Of a stretch of DNA of 56,060 nt, positions 26,716 through 34,994 are shown piece after piece (positions within the stretch are counted from its first letter, which is position 1; the number at the start of each line of letters is the position of its first letter). Both the position numbers and the translations under genes were made by a program. This DNA is from Nonomuraea terrae. GTDB lineage: Bacteria > Actinomycetota > Actinomycetes > Streptosporangiales > Streptosporangiaceae. The DNA lies in contig NZ_SMKQ01000033.1 in the NCBI RefSeq assembly GCF_004348995.1, forward strand, positions 1 to 56,060. The letters run 5' to 3'. The notes below the pieces were generated by a model. It saw only the letters and a list, made by a program, of their open reading frames with translations, had not been told where the DNA came from and made no database searches.

Positions 26716-26885
26716 CGGGCCTGCTCCGTCGGCCCGGTGAGCATGGCGCTGTGTCTGTCGGTTCGCTCGCTCCGCTCTCTCACGGCCCTAGTTTCCCGCG
26801 CCTTTGCGCGTGACGCGGCTTTCCTTGTACGACTTGCGGCAAGTAACCCCTTCGGCCCCGCAGAACCACGGGCCTGGAGGAAATC

Positions 26886-27689
26886 GTGCGTCTGTTCTGG
26901 CCCGCCCTTCTCATCCTCGCCACCTCGTGCGGCGTGGCGGAGGGCGGTACGCAACCCGTCGTCACCGGCGAGTTCGGCAGCAAGCCGAAGGTCGCCATCC
27001 CCAAGGGCAAGCCCGGCCGCACGCCGCGGATCACCGTGCTGTCCATGGGCACCGGACGGCGTACGGTCCCGGGAGACGTGGTGCTCGCGGACGTCGACAT
27101 CCGCCGCTGGTCCGGCAACCAGCCGTACATGAGCACCTACGACGGCAACCAGCCGACCACCGTGGTGTTCGACGGCAGGCGGGTGTCGGAGACCTGGCGG
27201 CAGTCGCTCATCGGCCGGCCGGCGGGCAGCCGCGTCATGCTGGTCGGCCCGGCCGCCGAGGCCCTCGGTCCCGACGTGCCGCTGACCGGGCTCGCGCCCG
27301 CCGACATGCTCGTGCTCGTCTTCGACATCCTCGGCGGCTACCCGCCGGACGCCCGCCTCGTCGGGCGCGCCCTGCCGGTCGTCCCGGCCGACCTCGCGCC
27401 GGGAGAGCCGGCGCGCACGCTCATCGACGGGTCGGGCCGCACGGTCGAGGCGGGGTCGAAGGTGGTCGTCCAGTACGTGGCGGCGTCGTGGCCCGAGAGG
27501 ACCGTCGTGGACTCCTCGTACCGGAGGGGAGGGCCCAGCGCGTTCACGCTCAAGGAGGGCGCCGTGCCGGCGGCCTGGCTCGGCGCCCTCACAGGGCAGC
27601 GGGTGGGCAGTCGCGTGGCCGTGGCGTCGGCGGGCGAACCGCCGATGCTGTACGTCATCGACGTCCTCGACACCATCGGCCACGCCTAG
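26886..27689 (+). CDS. FKBP-type peptidyl-prolyl isomerase lipoprotein
   Basis: A 267-residue exported lipoprotein. The signal MRLFWPALLILATSC gives lipobox ATSC. Two FKBP-like modules follow: residues about 45-155 (VPGDVVLADVDIRRW, SLIGRPAGSRVMLVGPA) and about 175-265 (VEAGSKVVVQYVAASWPERTVVDSSYRRGGPSAFTLKEGAVPAAWLGALTGQRVGSRV). The second keeps more of the FKBP core; the first may be degenerate. Extracytoplasmic folding of secreted proteins is the probable role. GTG 26886 has a perfect GGAGG 5 bases upstream. Confidence 0.86.
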   Translation: MRLFWPALLILATSCGVAEGGTQPVVTGEFGSKPKVAIPKGKPGRTPRITVLSMGTGRRTVPGDVVLADVDIRRWSGNQPYMSTYDGNQPTTVVFDGRRVSETWRQSLIGRPAGSRVMLVGPAAEALGPDVPLTGLAPADMLVLVFDILGGYPPDARLVGRALPVVPADLAPGEPARTLIDGSGRTVEAGSKVVVQYVAASWPERTVVDSSYRRGGPSAFTLKEGAVPAAWLGALTGQRVGSRVAVASAGEPPMLYVIDVLDTIGHA

Positions 27690-27701
27690 CGCCCGGGGGC
27701 G

Positions 27702-28625
27702 TCAGCCGCAGTGCTCGAACGGGCTGTCGTACCGCGACGACCCGGCCGAGCCGCCCCACTTGACGCACGTGCTCGCCGCCTGCGCGGTGACCGGCCCGGC
27801 GTAGTAGCCGAAGTTGCCGGAGTCCGTCCGTCTCGTGCTGCCCTGCACCTCCAGGTACGCGCTGACCGCCGAGGCCGTGCCGACCGAGGTCGACTTGAGG
27901 GTGACGACGCAGTTGTTGCCGTTGCCGGTGTTGTAGAGCAGGTAGACCGTGCCGCCGGTGAGGCCGGCCGAGTCGATCACGTTGTAGCCCGAGCCGCAGA
28001 CCTGCTCCGGCGTGTACGGGTTCGCCGAGCCGCCGCAGTTGCGGGAGGTGAGCGTCTGCTGCGGGTACCCGAACGTGACGCCGTTGAAGACCGCCCGCTG
28101 GATGTTGGACGGATAGCTGCTCCCGAGCCGTACCTCGTAGTGGAGGTGAGGCGAGATGTTGTTGCCCGGCCGGCTCGTGTTGCCCAGGGTGCCGATCCGC
28201 TGGCCCTGCGAGACCGACTGCCCGGCGCTGACCGAACGGGTGTTGAGATGCGCGTAGTACGTCGACCAGCCGCCCCCGTGGTCGATCTTGACCAGGTTGC
28301 CGAAGCCGTTCGTGGAGCCCTGGTGGGCGGAGATCGCCACCGTGCCGGCCGCGGCGGCCACCACCGGGTCGCCGAGATCGGCGTCCGCGGTGCTGCCCCG
28401 GTTGAAGTCGATCTCATACGACTGGTGCGCGCTGCTGGCGCTGGAGTTGCCCGTCCAGCTCTGGCCGCAGGGGAACGGCAGCTGGAAGTTCGTGGCGAGT
28501 GTCTGGATCGGGTCCTGGGCCTGTTCGGGCTGCGGTTGTGGCTGGGGATCCGCGGCGGCAGCGGGGGCCGTCGCGAGGGTGAGTAACAGGGCGAGGCCCG
28601 CGGCCATTGCTCCGCTGAGCTTCAT
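27702..28625 (-). CDS. Secreted M23 family metallopeptidase
   Basis: A 307-residue exported zinc peptidase likely to cut peptidoglycan cross-bridges. The signal peptide MKLSGAMAAGLALLLTLATAPAAAA precedes a Pro/Gln linker. The catalytic LytM core follows with HQSYEIDF (H-x5-D) and HLHYE (HxH). The C-terminal about 120 residues form a Cys-containing beta domain (CGSGYNVIDSAGLTGGTVYLLYN...PFEHCG) shared with the paralogue at 51231-52127. Codon 14 is TTA (28586-28584), inside the signal peptide, which suggests bldA-type control. It is divergent from the SARP gene, which also has a TTA. Confidence 0.92.
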   Translation of the reverse strand: MKLSGAMAAGLALLLTLATAPAAAADPQPQPQPEQAQDPIQTLATNFQLPFPCGQSWTGNSSASSAHQSYEIDFNRGSTADADLGDPVVAAAAGTVAISAHQGSTNGFGNLVKIDHGGGWSTYYAHLNTRSVSAGQSVSQGQRIGTLGNTSRPGNNISPHLHYEVRLGSSYPSNIQRAVFNGVTFGYPQQTLTSRNCGGSANPYTPEQVCGSGYNVIDSAGLTGGTVYLLYNTGNGNNCVVTLKSTSVGTASAVSAYLEVQGSTRRTDSGNFGYYAGPVTAQAASTCVKWGGSAGSSRYDSPFEHCG

Positions 28626-28731
28626 GGGGTGATCCTTTCCCGAGGGAGATCTGAGAACAGGGTCCGCGCGGCCCGTACAAGAATCGTCCAGAACCGATAC
28701 AAAGAGCTGTCAGGCCTCTGTAGAGGAGCTG

Positions 28732-31443
28732 ATGCGGATGACGGTCACCTTCCACGTGCTCGGGCCGCTAGAGGTGCGCTCCGACGGGCGTCCCCTCCGG
28801 ATCTCCGGCAGGAAGCCGCGGCTGCTGCTCGCCACCCTGCTGCTCGACGCGGGCCGCGTGGTCTCCGCCGACCGGCTGGTCGAGGTGCTCTGGCCGCAGC
28901 GCCCGCCGCGATCCGCGCAGGCCAACCTGCGCACGTACGTCAGCTCGCTGCGCTCCGGCCTCGGGGCAGGGTGGCTGCGCGCGGACGGTAGCGGCTACGC
29001 CATCGACGTGCCCGGCGGCGCGCTCGACCTGCTGGTGTTCGAGGAGCTGGTCGACCGGGGCGACTACGCAGGGGCGCTCGCCCTGTGGCGCGGGGCCCCG
29101 CTGTGCGACCTGCCCGGCAGCCCGCTGTGGGACCGCAGGATCGAAGCCCTCGACGCGTTGCGCCTGCGCGCCGCCGAGGCGCTGGCCGAGCGCCGCATCG
29201 AGGGCGGCGACCACGACGGCGCCGTTTCCGCGCTGCGCGCGCTGCTGGCCGAGCACCCCTACCGCGAGGACCTGTGGAGGCACCTCCTGCTGACCCTGCA
29301 CCGCGGCGGGCGCAAGGCCGAGGCTTTGCGGACGTACGCCGCCGTGCGGGACCGGCTCGTGGACGAGCTCGGCGTCGAGCCGGGGGCGGGGCTGCGGGCG
29401 GCGTACGAGGTGATCCTGGCGGACGACGCGCTCCCGGCCGCGCCCCGCCAGCTCCCGCCCGATCTGCCCGACTTCACCGGACGGGCCGGCGCGCTGGCCG
29501 AGCTGCGCGGGCCGTTCTCCGTCGCGGTGATCTCGGGGCCGCCAGGGGTGGGCAAGTCGGCGCTTGCCGTGCACGCGGCGCACGCCCTGCGCACGGCGTA
29601 CCCGGCCGGGCAGCTCTACCTGGAGCTCGGCGGCCGGGACCCGGCCGGGCCGCTGGCCGAGGCGCTGCGGGCGCTCGGCGTCGAGCAGCCGCCGCCGACC
29701 GTGCCCGAGCGCTCGGCGCTGCTGCGCTCGCTGCTGGCCGAACGTCCCATGCTGGTGCTGCTGGCCGACGCCCGCGACGCCGCCCAGGTCAGGCCGCTGC
29801 TGCCCGGCAACGGCAGCGCTGTGATCGTCACCAGCCGGCGCAGGATCACCGAGCTGCCCGGCGCGGTGTGCGTCCAGCTGGGGCCGTTCGAGCAGGAGGA
29901 GGCGCTGACGCTGCTCGGCCGGGTGGCGGGGGCCGAGCGGGTGGCGCGCGAACGCGAGGCGGCCCGCGCCATCGTGGCCGCCTGCGGCGGGCTGCCGCTG
30001 GCCGTCAGGAACGCGGGCGCCCGCCTGGCCGCCCGCTCCGGCTGGTCGCTGGCGGTGCTGCGGCAGCGGCTGCAGGACGACTGGCTCGCCGAACTGGGTG
30101 ACGTACGGGCCACCCTCGACCACGGGTACGCCCGCCTGCCTCGCGAGGCCGCCCACGCTCTCGGCACGCTGGGCCGGCTCGGCGCGCGGGCCCAGCCCGG
30201 CTGGGTGGTCGACGCGGCACTCGGCCGCCACGTCACCGACCTGCTGGTGGACGTCAACCTGCTCGACCCGGTCGGCACCGACCCGGCGGGCCAGCCACGC
30301 TACCGGGTGCCCGACCTCATCGGCCGCCACGCCCTCGAACGCGGCCCCGCACTGCTGGGCGACGGCGTGATCGGGCTCGACGGCGGGCTCGGCGGCGCGC
30401 TCGACGGTGTGAGCCGGATGCTGGCGGCGTGGACGGCGACCGCCGAGCACGCCATGGCCCGGCTGCCCACCACCGTCTTCAGCCTCACCGCCGACCGGGC
30501 GCCGCGCCGCCCGCTGCCGGCGCACCAGCTCGAACGGCTGACCGCCGACCCGGTGACGTGGTTCGAGGCCGAGCACGAGGCGCTCGCGGACGCGGTCGAG
30601 GCGGCGGCCGGGCTCGGGCTCGCGGAGCCCGCGTGGGGGCTGGCCGCCGCCATGGTGCCGTACCTGGATCTGCGCTGTCACCTCGGCACGTGGCGGCGTA
30701 CGCACACGGCTGCCCTGGCCGCCGCCCGCGCGGCCGGCGACACGTACGGCGAGGCCGCCATGCTCAGGGGCCTGGCCCAGGTGGACCTCTACCAGGACCG
30801 GTACGACGAGTCGGCCGCCGGCTTCACCCGCTCCCGCCGGATATTTCGCGATTTAGGCGACAGCAGGGCCGAGGCCATCTCCATCTGCGGGCTCGGCGCG
30901 GTCGCCCAGTTCCGCGGCCGGAACGCCCGTGCGCTCGCCCGCTTCCGCCAGGCCCTGGCGGTCTTCCTGTCCATCGGCGACCGGCACGGCGAGGCGTTCG
31001 CCCGCCAGGCCATCGGCCGCGTGTGCCTGCAGTCAGGAGACCAGCACGGCGCGCGGGAGTCGCTGACCCGGGCCGTCCTCCTGGCCAGGGAGCTCGGGGA
31101 CGCGCACCGCGAGGGCTGCGTCTGCCTGCAGCTGGGCCGGCTGCACCGGGAGATGTCGTTCCACCGGCACGCGCTGGAGATCTTCGAGTCGCTGGGCGAC
31201 CGGCACTGCGGGGCGTACGCGCTGCAGGGTCTGGCCGGGCTGCAGGCCGCCCAGGGCGATTTGGTGCGGGCCTTCACCGGGCTGGAACGCTCGCTCGCCG
31301 TCTTCAGGGAGCTGGGCGACCGCAGCGGCGAGGCGTCGGCCACCCAGCTCCTCGGCGAGCTGCACCGGTCGGCCGGGCGCACGGGGCTCGCGCTCGACTA
31401 CCTCAGGCACGCCGGCGCCCTGCGCCGCAACCTGCCCGCCTGA
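28732..31443 (+). CDS. SARP/AfsR-like regulator with BTAD, NB-ARC and TPR domains
   Basis: A 903-residue regulator. An OmpR-like winged helix (1-95) and BTAD (about 98-230, LLVFEELVDRGDYAGALALWRG...AAVRDRLVDELGVEPG) form a SARP module. Next is a STAND/NB-ARC ATPase with Walker A SGPPGVGKS (268-276), then C-terminal TPR repeats (about 630-890, AEAISICGLGAVAQFRGR, GEAFARQAIGRVCLQSGD). Such proteins activate secondary metabolism or development. Codon 708 is TTA (30853-30855), next to the rare codons ATA and TTT, making bldA control likely. GAGGAG precedes ATG 28732. The neighbouring divergent M23 gene is a possible target. Confidence 0.92.
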   Translation: MRMTVTFHVLGPLEVRSDGRPLRISGRKPRLLLATLLLDAGRVVSADRLVEVLWPQRPPRSAQANLRTYVSSLRSGLGAGWLRADGSGYAIDVPGGALDLLVFEELVDRGDYAGALALWRGAPLCDLPGSPLWDRRIEALDALRLRAAEALAERRIEGGDHDGAVSALRALLAEHPYREDLWRHLLLTLHRGGRKAEALRTYAAVRDRLVDELGVEPGAGLRAAYEVILADDALPAAPRQLPPDLPDFTGRAGALAELRGPFSVAVISGPPGVGKSALAVHAAHALRTAYPAGQLYLELGGRDPAGPLAEALRALGVEQPPPTVPERSALLRSLLAERPMLVLLADARDAAQVRPLLPGNGSAVIVTSRRRITELPGAVCVQLGPFEQEEALTLLGRVAGAERVAREREAARAIVAACGGLPLAVRNAGARLAARSGWSLAVLRQRLQDDWLAELGDVRATLDHGYARLPREAAHALGTLGRLGARAQPGWVVDAALGRHVTDLLVDVNLLDPVGTDPAGQPRYRVPDLIGRHALERGPALLGDGVIGLDGGLGGALDGVSRMLAAWTATAEHAMARLPTTVFSLTADRAPRRPLPAHQLERLTADPVTWFEAEHEALADAVEAAAGLGLAEPAWGLAAAMVPYLDLRCHLGTWRRTHTAALAAARAAGDTYGEAAMLRGLAQVDLYQDRYDESAAGFTRSRRIFRDLGDSRAEAISICGLGAVAQFRGRNARALARFRQALAVFLSIGDRHGEAFARQAIGRVCLQSGDQHGARESLTRAVLLARELGDAHREGCVCLQLGRLHREMSFHRHALEIFESLGDRHCGAYALQGLAGLQAAQGDLVRAFTGLERSLAVFRELGDRSGEASATQLLGELHRSAGRTGLALDYLRHAGALRRNLPA

Positions 31444-31444
31444 A

Positions 31445-31966
31445 TCAATCGGACGAAGGGCCGAGGTCGGAGCGGAGCATGCTGTAGAGCACGCCGTCAC
31501 GCCACTCGCCGGCCCGGAAGCCGGCACCGCGCAGGACGCCCTCGCGGGTGAAACCGGCCTTCTCCAGCGCCCGCTGCTCGGCCACGTTGGTGATCTCCGT
31601 GGAGGCCTCGACGCGGTTGGCCGTCGAGTGCTCGAAGAGGTAGCGGGCGAGCAGCCGCTGCGCCTGGGTGCCGTGGCCCTTGCCGCGCTGCTCCGGGGCC
31701 ACGATCAGCCCCATCTCCCAGTAGTGGCTGGCCCGGTTGGCGACCCGCTTGCGGAACGAGACGAAGCCCACCGGGTCGTCGCCGTCCGCGATGATCAACA
31801 TGCTGTGGTCGTCGCCGAGCAGCCCGTCCTCGGCCCACCGCTTGCGCATCGCGTGCGGGTTCTGGAAGCCGTACCACTCGAACTCGCCGCCGCCTTCGGG
31901 GTCGCTCGTGAGGCGGTGGAGGAGGGAAAGATCTTTCTCGCTGACAGGTCGAAGGCGAATGGTCAT
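31445..31966 (-). CDS. GNAT N-acetyltransferase (RimJ/RimL type)
   Basis: A 173-residue acetyltransferase. Acetyl-CoA site EMGLIVAPEQRGKGHGTQAQRLLARYLFE contains the R/Q-x-x-G-x-G/A signature. The end, RALEKAGFTREGVLRGAGFRAGEWRDGVLYSML, is typical of the RimJ/RimL group. ATG 31966 overlaps the NERD-pseudokinase stop (ATGA), so the two are translationally coupled. The substrate is unknown; N-terminal, ribosomal-protein or small-molecule acetylation are all possible. Confidence 0.88.
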   Translation of the reverse strand: MTIRLRPVSEKDLSLLHRLTSDPEGGGEFEWYGFQNPHAMRKRWAEDGLLGDDHSMLIIADGDDPVGFVSFRKRVANRASHYWEMGLIVAPEQRGKGHGTQAQRLLARYLFEHSTANRVEASTEITNVAEQRALEKAGFTREGVLRGAGFRAGEWRDGVLYSMLRSDLGPSSD

Positions 31967-33309
31967 GAGCCGGACACTATGCGACGGACGAGCCGTCTGA
32001 GCCGCGACTCATGAAGCGGGGCGTGCTGCAGGGCCGCGAGCGCCTCGGCCGCGCTCGGGCGCTTGCCGGGGGAGTGGTCGAGCATCCGGCGCACGACCTC
32101 GGGCACGTCGGGGCCGTGGGCGTCGGCGCTGGTCGGCAGGTGGCCGGTGAGCAGCTGGTAGGCGATGACGCCGGCCGCGTAGACGTCGGAGGCGGTGCTC
32201 ATCTGGTCGGCCCGCTCCTGGCACTCGGGCGCGACGTAGTGGGCGTCGAGCACGTTGCCCAGCTCGTGGACCAGGGTGTAGTTGCGCGGCCCCGGCTTGG
32301 CGTAGTCGAAGCCGGTCAGCACCGCGTGGCCGTCGTCGGTGACCAGCACGGACGCGGGGGTGAGCGCCCGGTGGATCACACCGTTGGCGTGGGCGTGCGC
32401 GAGCCCGCTCAGCAGGTCCTGGATCACGCCGAGCCGGGCGCCCTGGCCCAGCGCCAGGTGCAGGGCCTGGCCGTGCACGTCGTCGAGCACCAGCACGAAC
32501 CGGCTCTCGTCGTCGATCGCGAAGAAGTCGCGCGAGCGCACCACGCACGGGTGGGGCGGGATGCGGGCCAGCGTCTGGTAGGCGTTGGCGATGCGCTGCC
32601 GCTCGGCCGCCCGCGCCTCGTTGTCCGCCAGCGGGTCGGCCTGGTAGACCCGCAGCAGCACCGTCTCGCTGCCCGGCAGCGTGGCGTTGAACGCGCGATA
32701 TTCGGTGACCTTGGCGTCGCCGCCGAGCTGCTCCTCGACCTCCCAGTTGCCGAACCGGGGCGGCGCCTCGCTGCGGCGCACGGTCTGGTTGAGCGCGTCG
32801 AGGATCGCCGTCAGATACGGCCGTACGTCGGGGCTGCAGCCGCGCCTGACCCGCGAGACGTCGCTCATCGTGGCGATCAGGCGGGGCAGGTCGGTGACGT
32901 TGACCGCGTCGCGCCCGGCCGGGTCGACCAGCTCGGCGTCGGGCGAGGTGAGCACGACCAGGCTGTCGACGTAGACGCGTTCGAGCTGCGTGGCTCTGGA
33001 GACGAGCAGGCCCTTGAGCGCCTTGGCCGTGCCGCGCAGCTTCGTCACGGGAGAGCCGAACGCCTCCCTGCGCGGCGGGAACCAGCGCACGCCCGACACC
33101 TCGATGCGGCCGCGGGTGCCCTTGACGTCGACCACCACGAGCGAGTGGCCGGTCAGGACGATCAGGTCGACCTCGAACACGTCGTGGCCGCGCGGGACCT
33201 CGACGTTGTGCAGCAGCAGCCAGTCGGCGGGGGCGTGGTCGCGCAGATAGGCGATCACACGCCGCTCCGCGTCGTTGACCGGACGTCCTCCGCCGACGAT
33301 CTGTGCCAT
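31963..33309 (-). CDS. NERD domain fused to a degenerate protein kinase
   Basis: A 448-residue cytoplasmic protein. The N-terminal NERD nuclease-related domain (about 12-130) keeps EVDLIVL and VVDVKG, the acidic/Lys active-site pattern. A protein-kinase-like domain (about 183-440) follows, but the catalytic loop reads HRALTPAS (313-320) instead of HRDLKPxN, and the DFG segment reads TGFDYAK (332-338). The usual catalytic Asp, Lys, Asn and metal Asp are therefore all replaced, suggesting a pseudokinase. NERD-kinase fusions occur in phage-defence proteins such as PglW, but no defence partner is visible here. The stop overlaps the GNAT start. The frame opens 21 codons upstream through operator DNA, so ATG 33309 is chosen. 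Confidence 0.82.
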   Translation of the reverse strand: MAQIVGGGRPVNDAERRVIAYLRDHAPADWLLLHNVEVPRGHDVFEVDLIVLTGHSLVVVDVKGTRGRIEVSGVRWFPPRREAFGSPVTKLRGTAKALKGLLVSRATQLERVYVDSLVVLTSPDAELVDPAGRDAVNVTDLPRLIATMSDVSRVRRGCSPDVRPYLTAILDALNQTVRRSEAPPRFGNWEVEEQLGGDAKVTEYRAFNATLPGSETVLLRVYQADPLADNEARAAERQRIANAYQTLARIPPHPCVVRSRDFFAIDDESRFVLVLDDVHGQALHLALGQGARLGVIQDLLSGLAHAHANGVIHRALTPASVLVTDDGHAVLTGFDYAKPGPRNYTLVHELGNVLDAHYVAPECQERADQMSTASDVYAAGVIAYQLLTGHLPTSADAHGPDVPEVVRRMLDHSPGKRPSAAEALAALQHAPLHESRLRRLVRRIVSGS

Positions 33310-33335
33310 GCCGTCTATCCTCGCACGGGTTCCTA

Positions 33336-33372
33336 TTGACAACATGTTGTCGTAATGACAAGATGTTGTCAT
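33336..33372 (+). promoter_or_regulatory. Promoter with two MarR-type operators at the DJ-1/MarR operon
   Basis: A -35 TTGACA (33336-33341) and -10-like CAAGAT (33359-33364) are 17 bp apart and point to a start near ATG 33371, so the message may be leaderless. Dyad 1, GACAACATGTTGTC (33338-33351), is perfect and covers the -35. Dyad 2, ATGACAAGATGTTGTCAT (33355-33372), has one mismatch and covers the -10 and start codon. The dyad centres are 19 bp apart. The MarR protein encoded in the operon is the obvious ligand. The divergent NERD gene starts 27 bp away and may also be affected. Confidence 0.75.
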
Positions 33373-33988
33373 GAAGCGAATCGTTCACCACGCCGTCTAC
33401 GACACGCTCGCCGACTGGGAGACCGGGCACGCGACCGCACACCTGCACAGCGGGCGCTACCACCGCGAGCCCGGCGGCTACGAGATCGTCACCGTGGGCC
33501 TGACCGCGGACCCGGTCGTCACCATGGGCGGCGTGCGCGTCGCCCCCGACCTGACGCTCGACCAGCTCTCGCCGGCCGACAGCGCACTGTTCATCCTTCC
33601 CGGCGCCGACCTGTGGGACACCGGTGACACGCTGGCGCCGTTCGCGCGCAAGGCGGGGGAGTTCCTGGCGGCGGGGGTGCCGGTCGCGGCCATCTGCGGC
33701 GCCACCGCGGGGCTCGCCCGCGAGGGGCTGCTCGACGACCGCGACCACACCAGCGCGGTGGTGCACTACCTGATGGCCCAGGAGGGGTACGCCGGCGCCG
33801 CCCGCTACGTCGACGCCGACGCGGTGCTCGGGGGCGACCTCATCACGGCCGGGCCGACGGAGCCGGTGGCCTTCGCCAGGGAGATCTTCCGCCGGCTCGA
33901 CGTCTGCCGGCCCGAGGTGCTCGACGCCTGGTTCCGGCTGTTCGCCAGGAGCGACGCGACGGCCTTCGAGGTGCTGGCGGCGGCATGA
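33371..33988 (+). CDS. DJ-1/PfpI family protein (class I glutamine amidotransferase-like)
   Basis: A 205-residue protein. The nucleophile elbow is AAICGATAGLA (Cys), preceded by the expected PGADLWD segment. The DJ-1/PfpI superfamily includes deglycase-like, chaperone, protease and isonitrile hydratase members, and the exact activity cannot be told. It is the first gene of a two-gene operon; its stop overlaps the marR start (ATGA). Two MarR-type dyads overlap its promoter and its own start codon, so it is tightly autocontrolled with the regulator. Confidence 0.88.
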   Translation: MKRIVHHAVYDTLADWETGHATAHLHSGRYHREPGGYEIVTVGLTADPVVTMGGVRVAPDLTLDQLSPADSALFILPGADLWDTGDTLAPFARKAGEFLAAGVPVAAICGATAGLAREGLLDDRDHTSAVVHYLMAQEGYAGAARYVDADAVLGGDLITAGPTEPVAFAREIFRRLDVCRPEVLDAWFRLFARSDATAFEVLAAA

Positions 33989-34431
33989 GCGAGAGCGCCG
34001 AGCTGTTGTCGGGGCTGGCGCTCGGGGCGTTCCGGCTCAACGGCCAGTTCCTGCACGTGGCCGAGGGGCTGGCCCGGCCGGTGGGGATGACGGCGGCGTG
34101 GTGGCAGGTCCTCGGGGCCGTCCTGCGCGAGCCGCTGCCGGTCGCGGGGATCGCCAGGGCCATGGGGATGACCCGGCAGGGTGTTCAGCGGATCGCCGAC
34201 CTGCTGGTGGAGCGGGGGCTGGCCGAATACCGGCCCAACCCGGCCCACCGCCGGGCCAAACTGCTGCAGCCCACGGACGCCGGCCGCGCGGCCATCGCCG
34301 AGATCGTCCCCGCCCACCAGGCCTTCGCCGACCGCCTGGTGGACGAACTGGGCGTCGAGACCGCGCGCGACTGCCTCCAGGCGCTCCAGCGCCTCTCGGC
34401 GGCCCTCGACGGCCTCACCGAGCAACCGTGA
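33985..34431 (+). CDS. MarR-family transcriptional regulator
   Basis: A 148-residue winged-helix regulator. The core is TAAWWQVLGAVLREPLPVAGIARAMGMTRQGVQRIADLLVERGLAEYRPNPAHRRAKLLQPTDAGR (about 35-100), flanked by dimerisation helices. It is coupled to the DJ-1 gene through an ATGA overlap. The inverted repeats at 33338-33372 are its likely binding sites. No Cys is present, so a thiol switch is unlikely and a small-molecule ligand is the more probable signal. The 41-bp tandem repeat begins inside its last codons. Confidence 0.9.
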   Translation: MSESAELLSGLALGAFRLNGQFLHVAEGLARPVGMTAAWWQVLGAVLREPLPVAGIARAMGMTRQGVQRIADLLVERGLAEYRPNPAHRRAKLLQPTDAGRAAIAEIVPAHQAFADRLVDELGVETARDCLQALQRLSAALDGLTEQP

Positions 34432-34507
34432 GGGCCGTCATCGGCCCCGGCCTCCTCGCCCAGTAGCCGTGAGGGCCGTCATCGGCCCCGGCCTCCTCAC
34501 CGACCAG
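34426..34507. repeat. Two 41-bp tandem repeat units spanning the marR stop codon
   Basis: Unit 1 is 34426-34466 and unit 2 is 34467-34507. The first 32 bases of each are identical and the last 9 differ (GCCCAGTAG against ACCGACCAG). A third, diverged start (CCGTGACGGCCG) begins at 34508. Unit 1 contains the marR TGA stop, and the array runs into the 3' end of the convergent membrane protein gene. Confidence 0.85.
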
Positions 34508-34994
34508 CCGTGACGGCCGCCGCCTGGACGGGGCGGGGCCTGCGGCGCGGCTTGAAGACCGACAGCGCCGTGGCCGTCACCAGCAGGACGGCCTGCGTGG
34601 CCGGCACGGCGACCTGGCCCCACTGACGGGCGTCGCCGGCGGCCCGCCCGCCCGCGGTCGCCGCGGCCATCCCCTCGGGGTCGAACAGGAACATGCCCAG
34701 ACAGATCACCCCCACCAGCAGCACGAACTTGGCCGCCACCCAGAGATGCCGGAACACCCCCCACCGGCTGGTCAGGCCCAGCACGACGCCGGTGGCCAGC
34801 GCGACGAGGCTGAGCGGCATCCCGCCCGCGAACACCAGAGCAGGCATCAGCCCGTAGGCGGCGTGCGCCAGGCCAGTGTCCTCGGTCAGCGCCGCCGCCG
34901 TGTTCAGCACGGTCAGCGCCCACACCTCGCCGAGCAGCGCGACGGACGCGATGACGTGAATGACCACAATCGTCTTGCGGATACGTGGCCGCAT
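34497..34994 (-). CDS. DUF2269-like integral membrane protein
   Basis: A 165-residue membrane protein with four hydrophobic segments (IVVIHVIASVALLGEVWALTVL, LVFAGGMPLSLVALATGVVL, AAKFVLLVGVICLGMFLF and PATQAVLLVTATALSVF) and a basic C-terminal tail. The conserved first helix with a His is typical of DUF2269. The longer frame is rejected because ATG 34994 has a near-perfect ribosome site AAGGAGGTGA 5-8 bases upstream. Function unknown. Its 3' end lies in the 41-bp tandem repeat. Confidence 0.8.
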   Translation of the reverse strand: MRPRIRKTIVVIHVIASVALLGEVWALTVLNTAAALTEDTGLAHAAYGLMPALVFAGGMPLSLVALATGVVLGLTSRWGVFRHLWVAAKFVLLVGVICLGMFLFDPEGMAAATAGGRAAGDARQWGQVAVPATQAVLLVTATALSVFKPRRRPRPVQAAAVTAGR

